Origin: Rhodoferax sp. AJA081-3 | GTDB taxonomy: Bacteria; Pseudomonadota; Gammaproteobacteria; Burkholderiales; Burkholderiaceae_C | Direction: 5' to 3' | Assembly (NCBI RefSeq): GCF_017798165.1 | Contig: NZ_CP059068.1 | Location: forward strand, 2,418,001-2,482,000 | Length of the DNA stretch: 64,000 nucleotides | Shown: positions 20,427-30,115 of the stretch, one piece after another | Layout of the letters: each line of letters begins with the position of its first letter | Numbering within the stretch: the stretch's first letter is position 1 | The notes under the pieces: model-generated | What the model was told of the DNA's origin: nothing | Database searches by the model: none | Seen by the model: only the letters and a program-made list of their open reading frames with translations | Made by a program: the position numbers and the translations under genes

Positions 20427-20468
20427 CGTTGGCTGGTGGTTTAAGTGCAGTCAAGCTGCACGCCAACG
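20427..20468 (-). promoter_or_regulatory. Structured leader of rplJ (L10 autoregulation candidate)
   Basis: On the minus strand an outer stem CGTTGGC/GCCAACG encloses an inner hairpin GTGCAG/CTGCAC and an unpaired purine/pyrimidine bulge on one side (TTAAACCACCA). This stem-bulge-stem form, about 110 bp before the rplJ start, matches the general form of L10 leaders. The call is by shape and position. Confidence 0.6.
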
Positions 20469-20515
20469 GTCTTGGATGACCTGCCGAAACCCTTGGATCT
20501 CAGCAGCCCACCACA

Positions 20516-20541
20516 TTGAAAATCCCTTGCAGGACTTTCAA
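20516..20541 (-). promoter_or_regulatory. Hairpin just after rplA
   Basis: TTGAAAGTCC pairs with GGGATTTTCAA over ten positions (one G-T) right after the rplA stop. No U run follows, so it is more likely an mRNA 3'-end stabiliser or a pause element than a full terminator between rplKA and rplJL. Confidence 0.45.
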
Positions 20542-20551
20542 ATTTTTGCGA

Positions 20552-21247
20552 TTACGCCGCGATGGATTGAATGTCCACACGGACACCCACACCCATGGTT
20601 GACGAAACCGCGACTTTGCGCAAATACACACCCTTGCTGGAAGCGGGCTTGGCTTTGTTCAAAGCCTCGACCAGTGCAGCCAGATTGCCCTTCAACGCTG
20701 CCGCTTCAAACGAGCGACGGCCGATGGTGGAATGCACAATACCGGCCTTGTCGACACGGAACTGCACTTGACCAGCCTTGGCATTGCGAACAGCCGTTGC
20801 GACGTCCGGTGTGACGGTGCCAACCTTGGGGTTAGGCATCAGACCACGTGGGCCCAGGATTTGACCCAGGGTACCGACCACACGCATAGCGTCTGGCGCA
20901 GCAATCACAACGTCAAACGGCATGTCGCCAGCCTTGACCATGGCAGCCAGATCATCCATACCGACGATGTCAGCACCGGCGGCCTTGGCTTCTTCAGCCT
21001 TGGCACCCTGGGCGAACACAGCCACGCGCTTGGTCTTGCCGGTGCCGTTGGGCAACACAACAGCGCCACGTACCACTTGGTCCGATTTCTTGGCATCGAT
21101 ACCGAGCTGCACTGCAACGTCGATGGACTCGTCAAACTTGGCGGTGGCGAATTCCTTCACCAGACCCAAAGCATCAACCAAGGGATACAGCTTGTTGCTG
21201 TCGATCTTGCCGACTTGTGTCTTTTGTTTTTTGGTCAGATTGGACAT
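20552..21247 (-). CDS. rplA: 50S ribosomal protein L1
   Basis: A 231-residue L1 protein of normal length. It has the conserved RNA-binding segments ([20 protein letters not shown]) and the signature near [15 protein letters not shown]. In other bacteria L1 represses the rplKA transcript by binding its leader. The gene directly abuts rplK (stop and start adjacent), so the two are cotranslated. Confidence 0.99.
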   Translation of the reverse strand: MSNLTKKQKTQVGKIDSNKLYPLVDALGLVKEFATAKFDESIDVAVQLGIDAKKSDQVVRGAVVLPNGTGKTKRVAVFAQGAKAEEAKAAGADIVGMDDLAAMVKAGDMPFDVVIAAPDAMRVVGTLGQILGPRGLMPNPKVGTVTPDVATAVRNAKAGQVQFRVDKAGIVHSTIGRRSFEAAALKGNLAALVEALNKAKPASSKGVYLRKVAVSSTMGVGVRVDIQSIAA

Positions 21248-21679
21248 TTACACGCCCTCCACATTCACGCCCATGGAACGGGCAGTACCAGCGATGGTGC
21301 GAACAGCGCCTTCCAGATCGGCGGCATTCATGTCCTTCATCTTGGTCTTGGCGATTTCTTCCAGTTGGGCGCGGGTGATCTTGCCAACCTTGTCTTTCAA
21401 AGGATTGGAGGAGCCCTTGTCCAGCTTGATGGCTTTCTTGATCAAAACAGTCGCAGGCGGTGTCTTGATGATGAACGTGAAGCTCTTGTCTGCGTACGCG
21501 GTGATCACCACGGGCAAAGGCAGACCTGGCTCAACACCTTGGGTCTGCGCATTAAATGCCTTGCAGAATTCCATGATGTTCAAACCACGTTGCCCCAAAG
21601 CGGGGCCGATGGGGGGGGATGGGTTGGCCTTACCGGCTGGCACTTGCAGCTTGACAAAACCGACGATTTTTTTCGCCAT
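21248..21679 (-). CDS. rplK: 50S ribosomal protein L11
   Basis: A 143-residue L11 protein of the GTPase-associated centre. The N-terminal proline-rich region ([20 protein letters not shown]) and the C-terminal 23S rRNA-binding domain ([19 protein letters not shown]) are standard. The codons for SPP contain an eight-base C run (21611-21618), but the frame is intact. It has a leader of about 190 bp after nusG. Confidence 0.99.
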   Translation of the reverse strand: MAKKIVGFVKLQVPAGKANPSPPIGPALGQRGLNIMEFCKAFNAQTQGVEPGLPLPVVITAYADKSFTFIIKTPPATVLIKKAIKLDKGSSNPLKDKVGKITRAQLEEIAKTKMKDMNAADLEGAVRTIAGTARSMGVNVEGV

Positions 21680-21759
21680 GATTTCTCCTTACGGGTCATA
21701 ACGCCTGGGTACTGAACCATTCAGACCTGGGCTTCCCGGAATTAACGACTCTTCTTTAC

Positions 21760-21787
21760 TGTTCGCACCGAGTCGGAAAATGCGAAC
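21760..21787 (-). promoter_or_regulatory. Hairpin in the rplK leader
   Basis: GTTCGCA and TGCGAAC form a perfect seven-base stem in the spacer between nusG and rplK, 80 bp before the rplK start. L1 protein represses rplKA in other bacteria through a leader structure; this is a candidate by position only, since I could not match the L1 consensus itself. Confidence 0.35.
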
Positions 21788-21794
21788 CTCTAAT

Positions 21795-21847
21795 CAGTTG
21801 AGGACAGGGCTTGACCGCTTACGCGGCCTGCGGTCTGTCCCGCAAAA
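21795..21847 (-). repeat. Hairpin repeat shared with the tuf-tRNA-Trp spacer, copy 1
   Basis: The flanks CAGTTGAGGACAG and CTGTCCCGCAAA enclose an inner stem GACCGC/GCGGTC. The same flanks recur at 23036-23070. It lies just after nusG, 20 bp past its stop. Confidence 0.6.
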
Positions 21848-21866
21848 TCTCAGGTTTTGGTGAAAC

Positions 21867-22457
21867 TTAGGTTTTCTCTATCTGAGAGAATTCCAGCTCG
21901 ACCGGCGTGGAACGACCGAAGATGGTGACGGACACCCGCACCTTGCTTTTCTCGTAATTCACATCTTCAACGGAGCCATTGAAGTCGGTGAATGGGCCTT
22001 CCTTGACGCGCACAAACTCGCCCACCACAAACTCCACTTTGTGGCGCGGCTTGTCGGTTCCCTCTTGCATCTGGTTGACGATCTTCATCACCTCCGCCTC
22101 TGAGATGGGCGCAGGACGATTTTTGGCGCCGCCTACAAAGCCCGTCACCTTGTTGGTGTGCTTGATGAGGTGCCAGGTGTCGTCGTCCATGACCATTTCC
22201 ACCAGCACATAACCGGGGAAAAACTTGCGTTCAGTCGTTTTCTTCTGGCCGTTCTTGACTTCAACAACCTCTTCCATGGGCACCAGAATGCGACCAAATT
22301 TAGCCTGCATACCAGCACGCGTGATGCGCTCCTGGATATTGCGCTCAACCGCCTTCTCCATACCAGAGTAGGCATGCACAACATACCAACGCAAATCGGG
22401 GTTGACGGGCGAAGCGGCCGATGATTCAGCCACAGTGGGTTCTACGACATCAGTCAT
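21867..22457 (-). CDS. nusG: Transcription termination/antitermination protein NusG
   Basis: A 196-residue NusG. The NGN domain ([20 protein letters not shown]) is followed by the C-terminal KOW domain ([20 protein letters not shown]). It binds RNA polymerase beta' and couples it with Rho or ribosomal S10. The start is the ATG at 22457, which overlaps the stop of secE by one base (TAATG); the longer frame to 22496 runs into secE and adds a non-family lead. Cotranscribed with secE and the ribosomal genes. Confidence 0.97.
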   Translation of the reverse strand: MTDVVEPTVAESSAASPVNPDLRWYVVHAYSGMEKAVERNIQERITRAGMQAKFGRILVPMEEVVEVKNGQKKTTERKFFPGYVLVEMVMDDDTWHLIKHTNKVTGFVGGAKNRPAPISEAEVMKIVNQMQEGTDKPRHKVEFVVGEFVRVKEGPFTDFNGSVEDVNYEKSKVRVSVTIFGRSTPVELEFSQIEKT

Positions 22458-22840
22458 TATTTCTTCCACCCCAGAATCAAATCGTAGAAAAGCCACTCAA
22501 GCGTCTTATCCGTAAGCCACAAGAAAAGCGCCATGATCAACACAAAACCAAACACATACACCGTGATCTGGATAGCCTCTTTGCGGGCCGGCCAAACAAC
22601 CTTCTTAACCTCGCGCCACGCGTCTTGACCGAAAGCGATGAGTTGCCGGCCCGTTTCCGACACAAAGAAAACACCAGCAGCAGCAGCCAGACCCAACAGC
22701 AACGCCGCCCACTGAACCAGCGGGCCCTGTTTGTCCAACAGGTAAAAAGCAGCCAGCGAGGCCACGACCAAAACAGAAGCCGTAGCCAGCTTGGCCTTGT
22801 CTACCCCTGTATTAACGGTTTGAATTTGTGACGTGGCCAT
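22457..22840 (-). CDS. secE: Preprotein translocase subunit SecE
   Basis: A 127-residue inner-membrane subunit of the Sec translocon. Three membrane helices are visible ([56 protein letters not shown]), the gamma- and betaproteobacterial three-helix form, with the conserved amphipathic [19 protein letters not shown] before the last one. It lies between tRNA-Trp and nusG, its classical place. Confidence 0.96.
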   Translation of the reverse strand: MATSQIQTVNTGVDKAKLATASVLVVASLAAFYLLDKQGPLVQWAALLLGLAAAAGVFFVSETGRQLIAFGQDAWREVKKVVWPARKEAIQITVYVFGFVLIMALFLWLTDKTLEWLFYDLILGWKK

Positions 22841-22948
22841 AATTTAGTTATTCGCGTTTCTCATTCGATTCAAACCAACCCAACTCAAGACGCCAAAGCC
22901 CGCTACGCAGTAGCGGGCTTGGATGCCACCAGTTTTACTGCAACTGGT

Positions 22949-23024
22949 TGGCAGGGGCAGTAGGAATCGAACCTACAACCTTCGGTTTTGGAGACCGACG
23001 CTCTGCCAATTGAGCTATACCCCT
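22949..23024 (-). tRNA. tRNA-Trp (CCA)
   Basis: A 76-nt cloverleaf with an encoded CCA end. Acceptor AGGGGTA/TGCCCCT (one G-T), anticodon loop CTCCAAA (anticodon CCA) and T-loop TTCGATT are all in order. It lies between tuf and secE, a widespread proteobacterial position. Confidence 0.97.
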
Positions 23025-23035
23025 ATCGTTCTAAG

Positions 23036-23070
23036 CAGTTGAGGACAGAGCTAAAGATCTGTCCCGCAAA
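23036..23070 (-). repeat. Hairpin repeat between tuf and tRNA-Trp, copy 2
   Basis: CAGTTGAGGACAG and CTGTCCCGCAAA flank a seven-base stem GGACAGA/TCTGTCC, the same flanks as at 21795-21847. It lies 12 bases before the 5' end of tRNA-Trp and just after the tuf stop. Confidence 0.6.
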
Positions 23071-23076
23071 CATGTT

Positions 23077-24267
<1,191 letters not shown>

Positions 24268-24345
24268 TGTCAGACTCCGAAAAGTAATGGTTCAAATCAA
24301 TAACATTCGCTGCACCACCAACACGACGTCGGCAATACACAAAAC

Positions 24346-24420
<75 letters not shown>

Positions 24421-24468
24421 AAATTCTTTACAAACCTTTTTTTACAAAACCAGGCAACAAACCGACTG

Positions 24469-24542
24469 TGGAGCGGGGTAGGAGAATCGAACTCCTCGCT
24501 TTAGCTTGGAAGGCTAAGGTATTACCACTATACGAACCCCGC
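24469..24542 (-). tRNA. tRNA-Gly (TCC)
   Basis: A 74-nt cloverleaf with CCA. Acceptor GCGGGGT/ACCCCGC, anticodon stem TTAGC/GCTAA with loop CTTCCAA (anticodon TCC), T-loop TTCGATT. Middle tRNA of the tuf upstream cluster. Confidence 0.97.
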
Positions 24543-24575
24543 AGAGGTTCACTCAAAACAATCAAGCTCATCACT

Positions 24576-24661
24576 TGGTGGAGAGGGCTGGATTCGAACC
24601 AGCGTACTCGTAAGAGGGCAGATTTACAGTCTGCTGCCATTAACCACTCGGCCACCTCTCC
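24576..24661 (-). tRNA. tRNA-Tyr (GTA)
   Basis: An 86-nt type II tRNA with a long variable arm and CCA end. Acceptor GGAGAGG/CCTCTCC, anticodon stem GCAGA/TCTGC with loop CTGTAAA (anticodon GTA). First gene of the tRNA-tuf transcript. Confidence 0.97.
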
Positions 24662-24676
24662 TAAGGTGAACCCCGG

Positions 24677-24705
24677 ATTATGCCATTAGTTTTTGACCTT
24701 GTCAT
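24677..24705 (-). promoter_or_regulatory. Strong sigma-70 promoter for the tRNA-Tyr/Gly/Thr-tuf transcript
   Basis: On the minus strand ATGACA (-35) and CATAAT (-10) are separated by exactly 17 bp, and the -10 box ends 15 bases before tRNA-Tyr. This is the best promoter match I found in the window and fits the high expression expected of the genes downstream. Confidence 0.8.
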
Positions 24706-24753
24706 ATCCGGCCCCGAAGTTTTTTTCACATCCGGCGACAAAACGCGGAATTT

Positions 24754-25479
24754 TCAGTCGGTGCGTCCCGCCGTTTGGTGGGCTTCGCGCCAATCCCGCG
24801 CTTGTGAAAAGTGCCCACAACCGATGAAGGGTAGCGGAGGGCGCAGCGCCGACAGCGGCGACGGGTGGTTGGCCGTCAGCACCAGGTGGCGGCTGGCGTC
24901 GATCAGGGCGCGCTTGCTCTGTGCGTGTGCGCCCCAGAGCATGAACACCGCCGGCTGCGCCTCGTTGGAGACCTGATGGATGATCGCGTCCGTCAGCAGC
25001 TCCCAGCCCTTGCCCGAATGGCTGGCGGGCAGTCCCTCCTCCACCGTTAAGCAGGTGTTGAGCAACAACACGCCCTTTTGCGCCCATTTCACCAGGCTGC
25101 CACCGGGTTGCGGAAGCGTCGGAATGGGCGTACCCAGATCACGTTGCAACTCCTTGAAGATATTGCGCAACGAGGGCGGAAACGGCACGCCCGGCGCCAC
25201 GGAGAACGCCAGACCCTCGGCCTGGCCACGCCCGTGGTACGGATCCTGGCCCAGGATGACAACCCGCACCGCCTCGGGTGGTGTCAGCTGCAAGGCCCGC
25301 AGCGGCAAAGGCGGAAACACAACCGCGCCCGCCTGCAGCCGCTGATCCAGAAATGCGAGCAATCCGTGCCCCGGTGTTGACTGGAAAAACCGGTCTACCA
25401 ACGGCTGCCAGCCCTCGGCCACCGGCCAGGCTGCGGGTTCGGCGGACAACAACTGGTCCACCACGTCGTGGGGCAGCAT
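24754..25479 (-). CDS. ung: Uracil-DNA glycosylase (family 1)
   Basis: A 241-residue base-excision repair enzyme that removes uracil from DNA. The catalytic-water loop VVILGQDPYHGRGQAEG has the key Asp and His, and the minor-groove loop HPSPLSALRP has the catalytic His. The start is the ATG at 25479 (MLPHDVVDQL); the longer frame to 25581 would overlap trpC by about 90 bp with non-family sequence. It lies 13 bp after trpC and is the last gene of the trp series. Confidence 0.94.
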   Translation of the reverse strand: MLPHDVVDQLLSAEPAAWPVAEGWQPLVDRFFQSTPGHGLLAFLDQRLQAGAVVFPPLPLRALQLTPPEAVRVVILGQDPYHGRGQAEGLAFSVAPGVPFPPSLRNIFKELQRDLGTPIPTLPQPGGSLVKWAQKGVLLLNTCLTVEEGLPASHSGKGWELLTDAIIHQVSNEAQPAVFMLWGAHAQSKRALIDASRHLVLTANHPSPLSALRPPLPFIGCGHFSQARDWREAHQTAGRTD

Positions 25480-25492
25480 GGTCTGTGCCGCC

Positions 25493-26281
25493 TTAGCCAA
25501 ACAGAGCCGCGAGCGCCTCACCCGGCTCCGGAGCGCGCATGAAGGCTTCGCCGACCAAAAACGCATTAACACCGGCCGCACCCATGCGCAACACGTCGTC
25601 GCGGTTCAGGATGCCGCTTTCGGTGACCAGAATGCGGTCCGCGGGCACCTTGGCCTTCAGCGCCAAGGTTGTGTCCAGCGTCACCTCAAAGGTCTTCAGA
25701 TTGCGGTTGTTGATGCCAACCAGCGGGGTTTTGAGCTTGAGCGCCCGCTCCAGTTCGGCGCCGTCATGCACCTCCACCAAAACCGCCATGTCCAGACTGC
25801 GGGCAATGGCATCGAAATCCTTCATCTGCGCATCGTCCAGGCAGGCGGCAATCAGCAAAATGCAGTCGGCGCCCATGGAGCGGGACTCGTAGATCTGGTA
25901 CGGGTCGACCATGAAATCCTTGCGCAGCACTGGCAGTTGGCAGCTGGCGCGGGCCTGCTTTAGGTAGTCCACCTGGCCCTGAAAAAACTGCACATCGGTC
26001 AGCACCGACAGGCAGGCCGCGCCGTACTCGGCATAGGACTGGGCAATGTCGGCGGGGATGAAGTCTTCGCGCAGCACCCCCTTGCTGGGGCTGGCCTTCT
26101 TGATCTCGGCAATCACCGCAGGCTTGCCGGCCGCGATCTTGGCCTTCAGCGCACCCACGAAGTCGCGCGTCAGCACCCGCGACTCGGCATCGGCGCGTAT
26201 GGTTTCCAGTGACATGCGCTTGCGGGCAGCCGCCACCTCCTGGTGTTTGACCGCAACTATTTTGTCCAGAATATCGCTCAT
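25493..26281 (-). CDS. trpC: Indole-3-glycerol phosphate synthase
   Basis: A 262-residue TIM-barrel enzyme that closes the indole ring in tryptophan synthesis. It has the early [18 protein letters not shown] segment, [16 protein letters not shown] with the catalytic Lys, and the phosphate-binding [20 protein letters not shown] near the C-terminus. It is the monofunctional form, not fused to TrpF. The start overlaps the trpD stop by 4 bp. Confidence 0.97.
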   Translation of the reverse strand: MSDILDKIVAVKHQEVAAARKRMSLETIRADAESRVLTRDFVGALKAKIAAGKPAVIAEIKKASPSKGVLREDFIPADIAQSYAEYGAACLSVLTDVQFFQGQVDYLKQARASCQLPVLRKDFMVDPYQIYESRSMGADCILLIAACLDDAQMKDFDAIARSLDMAVLVEVHDGAELERALKLKTPLVGINNRNLKTFEVTLDTTLALKAKVPADRILVTESGILNRDDVLRMGAAGVNAFLVGEAFMRAPEPGEALAALFG

Positions 26282-27336
26282 GCAGCCCCCTTGGCAACCA
26301 GTTCACCCGACAGTTTGATCAGTGCATCCAGCTTGGCCTTGGCCGCACCGGATTCGATCGCCTGGCGCGCCAGCACAATGCCTTCCCCCATAGAGGGCGC
26401 CACGTTGGCGGCGTACAGCGCCACGCCGGCATTCAACACCACGATGTCTTTGGCTGCGCCCGGCTGGTTGTTCAGCACACCCAGCAACATGGCCCGGGAA
26501 TCGTCGGGCGTCTCCACCTTGAGTGCCCGGTTGCTGGCCATGACCATGCCAAAGTCTTCGGGGTGGATTTCGTACTCGGTGATAACGCCGTCCTTGAGCT
26601 CACCCACCAACGTGGCAGCGCCCAGGCTCACCTCGTCCATGCCGTCGCGGCCGTAGACAACCACGGCATGTTCGGCCCCTAGGCGCTGCATCACCCGCAC
26701 CTGGATACCCACCAGATCGGCATGGAACACACCCATCAGAATATTCGGCGCTCCGGCCGGGTTGGTCAGCGGGCCCAGCAGGTTGAAGATGGTCTTGATG
26801 CCCATTTCACGCCGCACCGGTGCCACGTTTTTCATGGCCGGGTGGTGGTTGGGCGCGAACATGAACCCGATACCGGTCTCGGCCACACACTGCGCAATCT
26901 GCGCAGGCGACAGGTTGATGTTCAAGCCCAGCGACTCCAGTACATCGGCGCTGCCACTTTTGCTGCTGACACCACGCCCGCCGTGTTTGCTAACCTTGGC
27001 ACCGGCCGCCGCCGCGACAAACATGGAGCAGGTGGAAATATTGAAGGTGTGGGAGCCGTCGCCGCCAGTACCCACGATGTCCAGCAGATTTGTTTTGTCC
27101 GCCACTTCCACCTTGGTGGAGAACTCGCGCATCACCTGGGCCGCAGCGGTGATTTCGCCAATGGTTTCCTTCTTGACGCGCAGGCCGGTCGTGATGGCCG
27201 CCATCATGACCGGCGACATCTCGCCGGACATGATCTGGCGCATCAGGTGCAGCATTTCATCGTGGAAGATTTCGCGGTGTTCGATGGTGCGCTGCAGGGC
27301 TTCCTGCGGCGTGATGTGTCCAATGGGGGTTGGCAT
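26278..27336 (-). CDS. trpD: Anthranilate phosphoribosyltransferase
   Basis: A 352-residue enzyme that joins anthranilate and phosphoribosyl pyrophosphate. The PRPP-binding loop [17 protein letters not shown], the [18 protein letters not shown] anthranilate-channel segment and [10 protein letters not shown] are all intact. It lies 20 bp after lysE and overlaps trpC. In this cluster it is separated from trpG by ltaE and lysE. Confidence 0.97.
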   Translation of the reverse strand: MPTPIGHITPQEALQRTIEHREIFHDEMLHLMRQIMSGEMSPVMMAAITTGLRVKKETIGEITAAAQVMREFSTKVEVADKTNLLDIVGTGGDGSHTFNISTCSMFVAAAAGAKVSKHGGRGVSSKSGSADVLESLGLNINLSPAQIAQCVAETGIGFMFAPNHHPAMKNVAPVRREMGIKTIFNLLGPLTNPAGAPNILMGVFHADLVGIQVRVMQRLGAEHAVVVYGRDGMDEVSLGAATLVGELKDGVITEYEIHPEDFGMVMASNRALKVETPDDSRAMLLGVLNNQPGAAKDIVVLNAGVALYAANVAPSMGEGIVLARQAIESGAAKAKLDALIKLSGELVAKGAA

Positions 27337-27356
27337 GCTGAACTCCTTCTTTTGCT

Positions 27357-28088
27357 TTAAGCGTTGGGCGACTCGGTGAGCGCCAATTTGATTCCGAATG
27401 CGACAAACATTGCGCCGGCAACCCGGTCCAGCCAGCGTAACGGGCCCCCACGCTCCTCCGCTTCGCGGGTCGCTGCCCCCCGAGGGGACTCCCCCGCCTT
27501 GGGGGCGGCCCGGCGGCGGGCGGCTTTCTGCATGTACTGTGTTAATCGAGCTGCAGCGAGCGCCCAGCCGATATTGACCCAGAGACCGTTGAAGTTGAAC
27601 AACAAACCCAGCAACAGGAATGCCAACGGTTTGTGCTCCACCGTGGGGGCAATGAACTGCGGCAAAAACGCCAGGAAGAACAGCGCCACCTTGGGGTTCA
27701 GTACATTCGTCCAGAAGCCCCGCAGAAAAATAGTCTTGTAGTGTTTTGAGCCTATAGCCCCCGTCGTATCTACTCCATGCGCTTCTAATTTAATAGCATC
27801 ATCGGCTTTGGAGAACAGCAGGCGAACACCCACATACACCAGATAGGCGGCGCCCAGCCACTTCAGCACGGTGAAAGCCGTGGCCGACGCGGCCATCAGC
27901 GCACTGACACCCACGGCCGCTGCAAAGATGTGGACAAAACAACCGGCCGTGATACCCAGCGCCGCCACCATGCCCACCCGCGCGCCGCCGCGCAAGGCGT
28001 TGGACACGATGTACAACACATCCGGCCCCGGCGTCAGGTTCAGCAGCAGGCCGGCCGCCACAAACAACACCAATTGGTCGATTGGCAT
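27357..28088 (-). CDS. LysE/RhtB-type amino acid exporter with repeat-derived inserts
   Basis: A 243-residue membrane protein of the LysE/RhtB exporter group, with the N-terminal [21 protein letters not shown] motif (NLTPGPD) and about six membrane segments. Two stretches are unlike the family and match dispersed repeats in the window. Residues about 97-115 ([18 protein letters not shown]) come from R1, and residues about 192-215 ([20 protein letters not shown]) come from R3. Both are in frame and fall in loops between membrane segments, so the protein may still function. It lies between ltaE and trpD. The substrate is not evident; the family exports lysine, threonine, homoserine lactone and others. 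Confidence 0.85.
   Translation of the reverse strand: MPIDQLVLFVAAGLLLNLTPGPDVLYIVSNALRGGARVGMVAALGITAGCFVHIFAAAVGVSALMAASATAFTVLKWLGAAYLVYVGVRLLFSKADDAIKLEAHGVDTTGAIGSKHYKTIFLRGFWTNVLNPKVALFFLAFLPQFIAPTVEHKPLAFLLLGLLFNFNGLWVNIGWALAAARLTQYMQKAARRRAAPKAGESPRGAATREAEERGGPLRWLDRVAGAMFVAFGIKLALTESPNA
27443..27514 (-). repeat. R3 repeat, copy a (inside lysE)
   Basis: A GC-rich repeat of about 72 bp that matches 55095-55165 in inverse orientation along most of its length, including CGCGGGTCGCTGCCCCCCGA. It lies entirely within the lysE reading frame and encodes an Arg/Ala/Glu/Gly-rich insert. Confidence 0.8.
27745..27802 (-). repeat. R1 dispersed repeat, copy b (inside lysE)
   Basis: Read on the minus strand (the coding strand of lysE), the head GATGCTATTAAATTAG is followed by ACGACGGGGGCTATAGGC. 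It is in frame and adds about 18 residues to a loop of the exporter. Confidence 0.75.
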
Positions 28089-28097
28089 GGCGTTACC

Positions 28098-29165
28098 TTA
28101 TCGGGCGGTGGAAAAAAATTGCCGAATGGCGGCCACCGCACGGTCCACACCCGCGGCATCCACATCCAGGTGGGTCACGAAACGCAGTCGGTACAGGCCG
28201 GTCGCGCGTATGCCCTGCTCCGCCAGCGCGGCCAGCAGCGCCGCGGACTGGCTGCGCGCCGGGCCTTCCAGGTCCACAAACACAATATTGCTGTGGGGCG
28301 ACTCCACGACCAGGCCTTCGATACCGGCCAGACCCGCGGCCATGCGCTGCGCCAGCGCGTGGTCATCGGCCAGGCGCCGCACATGGTGGTCCAGTGCATA
28401 GGACGCCGCTGCCGCCAGCAAACCCGCCTGGCGCATGCCGCCACCGGCCATTTTGCGCACACGGTGGGCGCGGGTGATCAGCTCACGGCTACCGCACAAC
28501 GCCGAGCCCACGGGTGCACCCAGGCCCTTGCTGAAGCAAACCGAGACGCTGTCAAAACATTGGGCAATACGCGCCGCTTCGTGGAACACGTCACCGCCGG
28601 TTTGCGCTGCCTGCGCCGTCGCGGCATTGAACAAGCGCGCACCATCCAGGTGGCGGCTCAGGCCGCGTTCCTTGGCCAGCGCGGTAGCTGCCTGCACGTA
28701 GTCAAACGGCAGCAGCTTGCCGCCAATCGTGTTCTCCAGCGTCAGCAGGCGGCTGCGGGCGAAATGGGCGTCGTCGGGCTTGATGGCGGCTTCGATATCG
28801 GCCAGGGCCAGCGTGCCGTCTGCCTGGTGCGCCAAGGGCTGCGGTTGCACGCTGCCCAGCACGGCTGCACCACCGCCTTCCCAGCGGTAGGTGTGGGCCA
28901 TCTGGCCGACGATGTATTCGTCACCGCGCTGGCAATGGGCCATGATGGCGCACAGGTTGCTCTGTGTGCCGGTGGGCATGAACAGCGCAGCCTCAAAACC
29001 CAGCAGGGCTGCGATCTTCTCTTGCAGCGCGTTGACCGTGGGGTCGTCGGCAAACACGTCGTCACCCAGGGGCGCTGCCATCATTGCGTCGCGCATGGCG
29101 GGCGTAGGCTGGGTCACAGTGTCGCTGCGCAGATCGACCGTTGTGGCGGTGGATGTATTAGCCAT
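28098..29165 (-). CDS. ltaE: Low-specificity L-threonine aldolase
   Basis: A 355-residue PLP enzyme of fold type I that splits L-threonine or L-allo-threonine into glycine and acetaldehyde. The PLP lysine lies in SVCFSKGLGAPVGSALCGS, and the N-terminal DLRSDTVTQPTPAMRDAM is the family signature. It lies 9 bp before lysE and 45 bp after trpG. Its place inside a tryptophan cluster is unusual. It has no obvious truncation. Confidence 0.92.
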   Translation of the reverse strand: MANTSTATTVDLRSDTVTQPTPAMRDAMMAAPLGDDVFADDPTVNALQEKIAALLGFEAALFMPTGTQSNLCAIMAHCQRGDEYIVGQMAHTYRWEGGGAAVLGSVQPQPLAHQADGTLALADIEAAIKPDDAHFARSRLLTLENTIGGKLLPFDYVQAATALAKERGLSRHLDGARLFNAATAQAAQTGGDVFHEAARIAQCFDSVSVCFSKGLGAPVGSALCGSRELITRAHRVRKMAGGGMRQAGLLAAAASYALDHHVRRLADDHALAQRMAAGLAGIEGLVVESPHSNIVFVDLEGPARSQSAALLAALAEQGIRATGLYRLRFVTHLDVDAAGVDRAVAAIRQFFSTAR

Positions 29166-29166
29166 T

Positions 29167-29217
29167 TATGCCTCTAGCCCCCGTCGTATATAAGCATTTC
29201 GCTATATTATTCATAGC
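29167..29217 (-). repeat. R1 dispersed repeat, copy c (between trpG and ltaE)
   Basis: On the minus strand a perfect hairpin head GCTAT/ATAGC (29201-29217) precedes the tail ACGACGGGGGCTAGAGGC. It fills nearly all of the 45-bp spacer and its head runs 7 bp into the end of trpG, so trpG's last codons are repeat-derived. Confidence 0.8.
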
Positions 29218-29786
29218 AAAAAGTTCTTCAGCATCGCATGGCCGTGCTCGGTGAGTATGGACTCGGGGTGGAACTGCACACCTTCCATGCGCACCGCATG
29301 GTCCAGACCGCTGTGGCGCACACCCATGATCTCGCCGTCATCGGTCCACGCGGTCACCGCCAGTTCCTTGGGGCAGGTGGTCCGTTCAATCGCCAGCGAG
29401 TGGTAGCGGTTCACCGTGAACTGACTGGGCAAGCCGGCAAACACGCCCTCTTGTGTGGTCGTGATCACCGAGGTCTTGCCGTGCATCAGCTGCTGCGCCC
29501 GGACGATGGTGCCGCCCAACGCCGCGCCAATGCTCTGGTGGCCCAGGCACACACCCAGGATAGGCAGCTTGCCCATGAAGTGCTGGATGGCGGCAACCGA
29601 GATACCGGCCTCTGCGGGGGAACAAGGACCGGGCGAGACCACCAGGCGGTCCGGTCGGCGCTCGGTTATGCCCTCTATCGTGATCTCGTCGTTGCGAAAC
29701 ACTTCCACCTCGGCGCCCAGTTCACCAAAATACTGGACGATGTTGTAGGTGAAGCTGTCGTAGTTGTCGATCATCAACAGCTTCAT
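29211..29786 (-). CDS. trpG: Anthranilate synthase component II (glutamine amidotransferase)
   Basis: A 191-residue class I glutamine amidotransferase that supplies ammonia to TrpE. The catalytic triad is visible: the Cys in [15 protein letters not shown], and the His and Glu in [13 protein letters not shown]. It starts 4 bp inside the chorismate mutase gene, so the two are coupled. It may also serve PabB in folate synthesis, as in some other bacteria. Confidence 0.96.
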   Translation of the reverse strand: MKLLMIDNYDSFTYNIVQYFGELGAEVEVFRNDEITIEGITERRPDRLVVSPGPCSPAEAGISVAAIQHFMGKLPILGVCLGHQSIGAALGGTIVRAQQLMHGKTSVITTTQEGVFAGLPSQFTVNRYHSLAIERTTCPKELAVTAWTDDGEIMGVRHSGLDHAVRMEGVQFHPESILTEHGHAMLKNFLL

Positions 29787-30115
29787 ACCGTTTCTCCCTG
29801 TTGCCGCAGCCGCGCAAATTCGCGGTGCTCAAAAGAAATGCAGACTTCCATCATGCTGCGGTAGATCGCCTCGATGACGGCGGGCTCGCCGCCTTCGGCC
29901 AGCGCCTGCTTGCGCACCCGGTCCACAATGGCCTGGATGCGTTCTTCGTCCCGCACCTGGTTTTCGGATTGCTTGATACGCGCGGCCTGGGTCATGTAGC
30001 CGCTGCGTTGCACCAGCAGCGGCACCAGCACATCGTCCAGTGCGTCGACACAGCGGCGCACGTCGGTCATCGTGGTGCAGTGCTGCACCTGTTCAATTGC
30101 TTTGGTGGTAGTCAT
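29783..30115 (-). CDS. Chorismate mutase (AroQ type, monofunctional)
   Basis: A 110-residue all-helical AroQ-type domain ([20 protein letters not shown] followed by [20 protein letters not shown], with the active-site Arg and Lys positions). Chorismate mutase turns chorismate to prephenate for Phe and Tyr. Having it between trpE and trpG places both uses of chorismate in one operon. The start is the ATG at 30115, overlapping the trpE stop (TAATG); the longer frame adds antisense-like residues. An isochorismate pyruvate lyase of the same fold is an alternative reading. Confidence 0.82.
   Translation of the reverse strand: MTTTKAIEQVQHCTTMTDVRRCVDALDDVLVPLLVQRSGYMTQAARIKQSENQVRDEERIQAIVDRVRKQALAEGGEPAVIEAIYRSMMEVCISFEHREFARLRQQGETV

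Noticed and set aside
21611..21618. Eight-base G/C run in rplK as a phase-variable tract
   Set aside because: It encodes the conserved SPP of L11, an essential protein, and the frame is intact; a codon-usage effect is enough to explain it.
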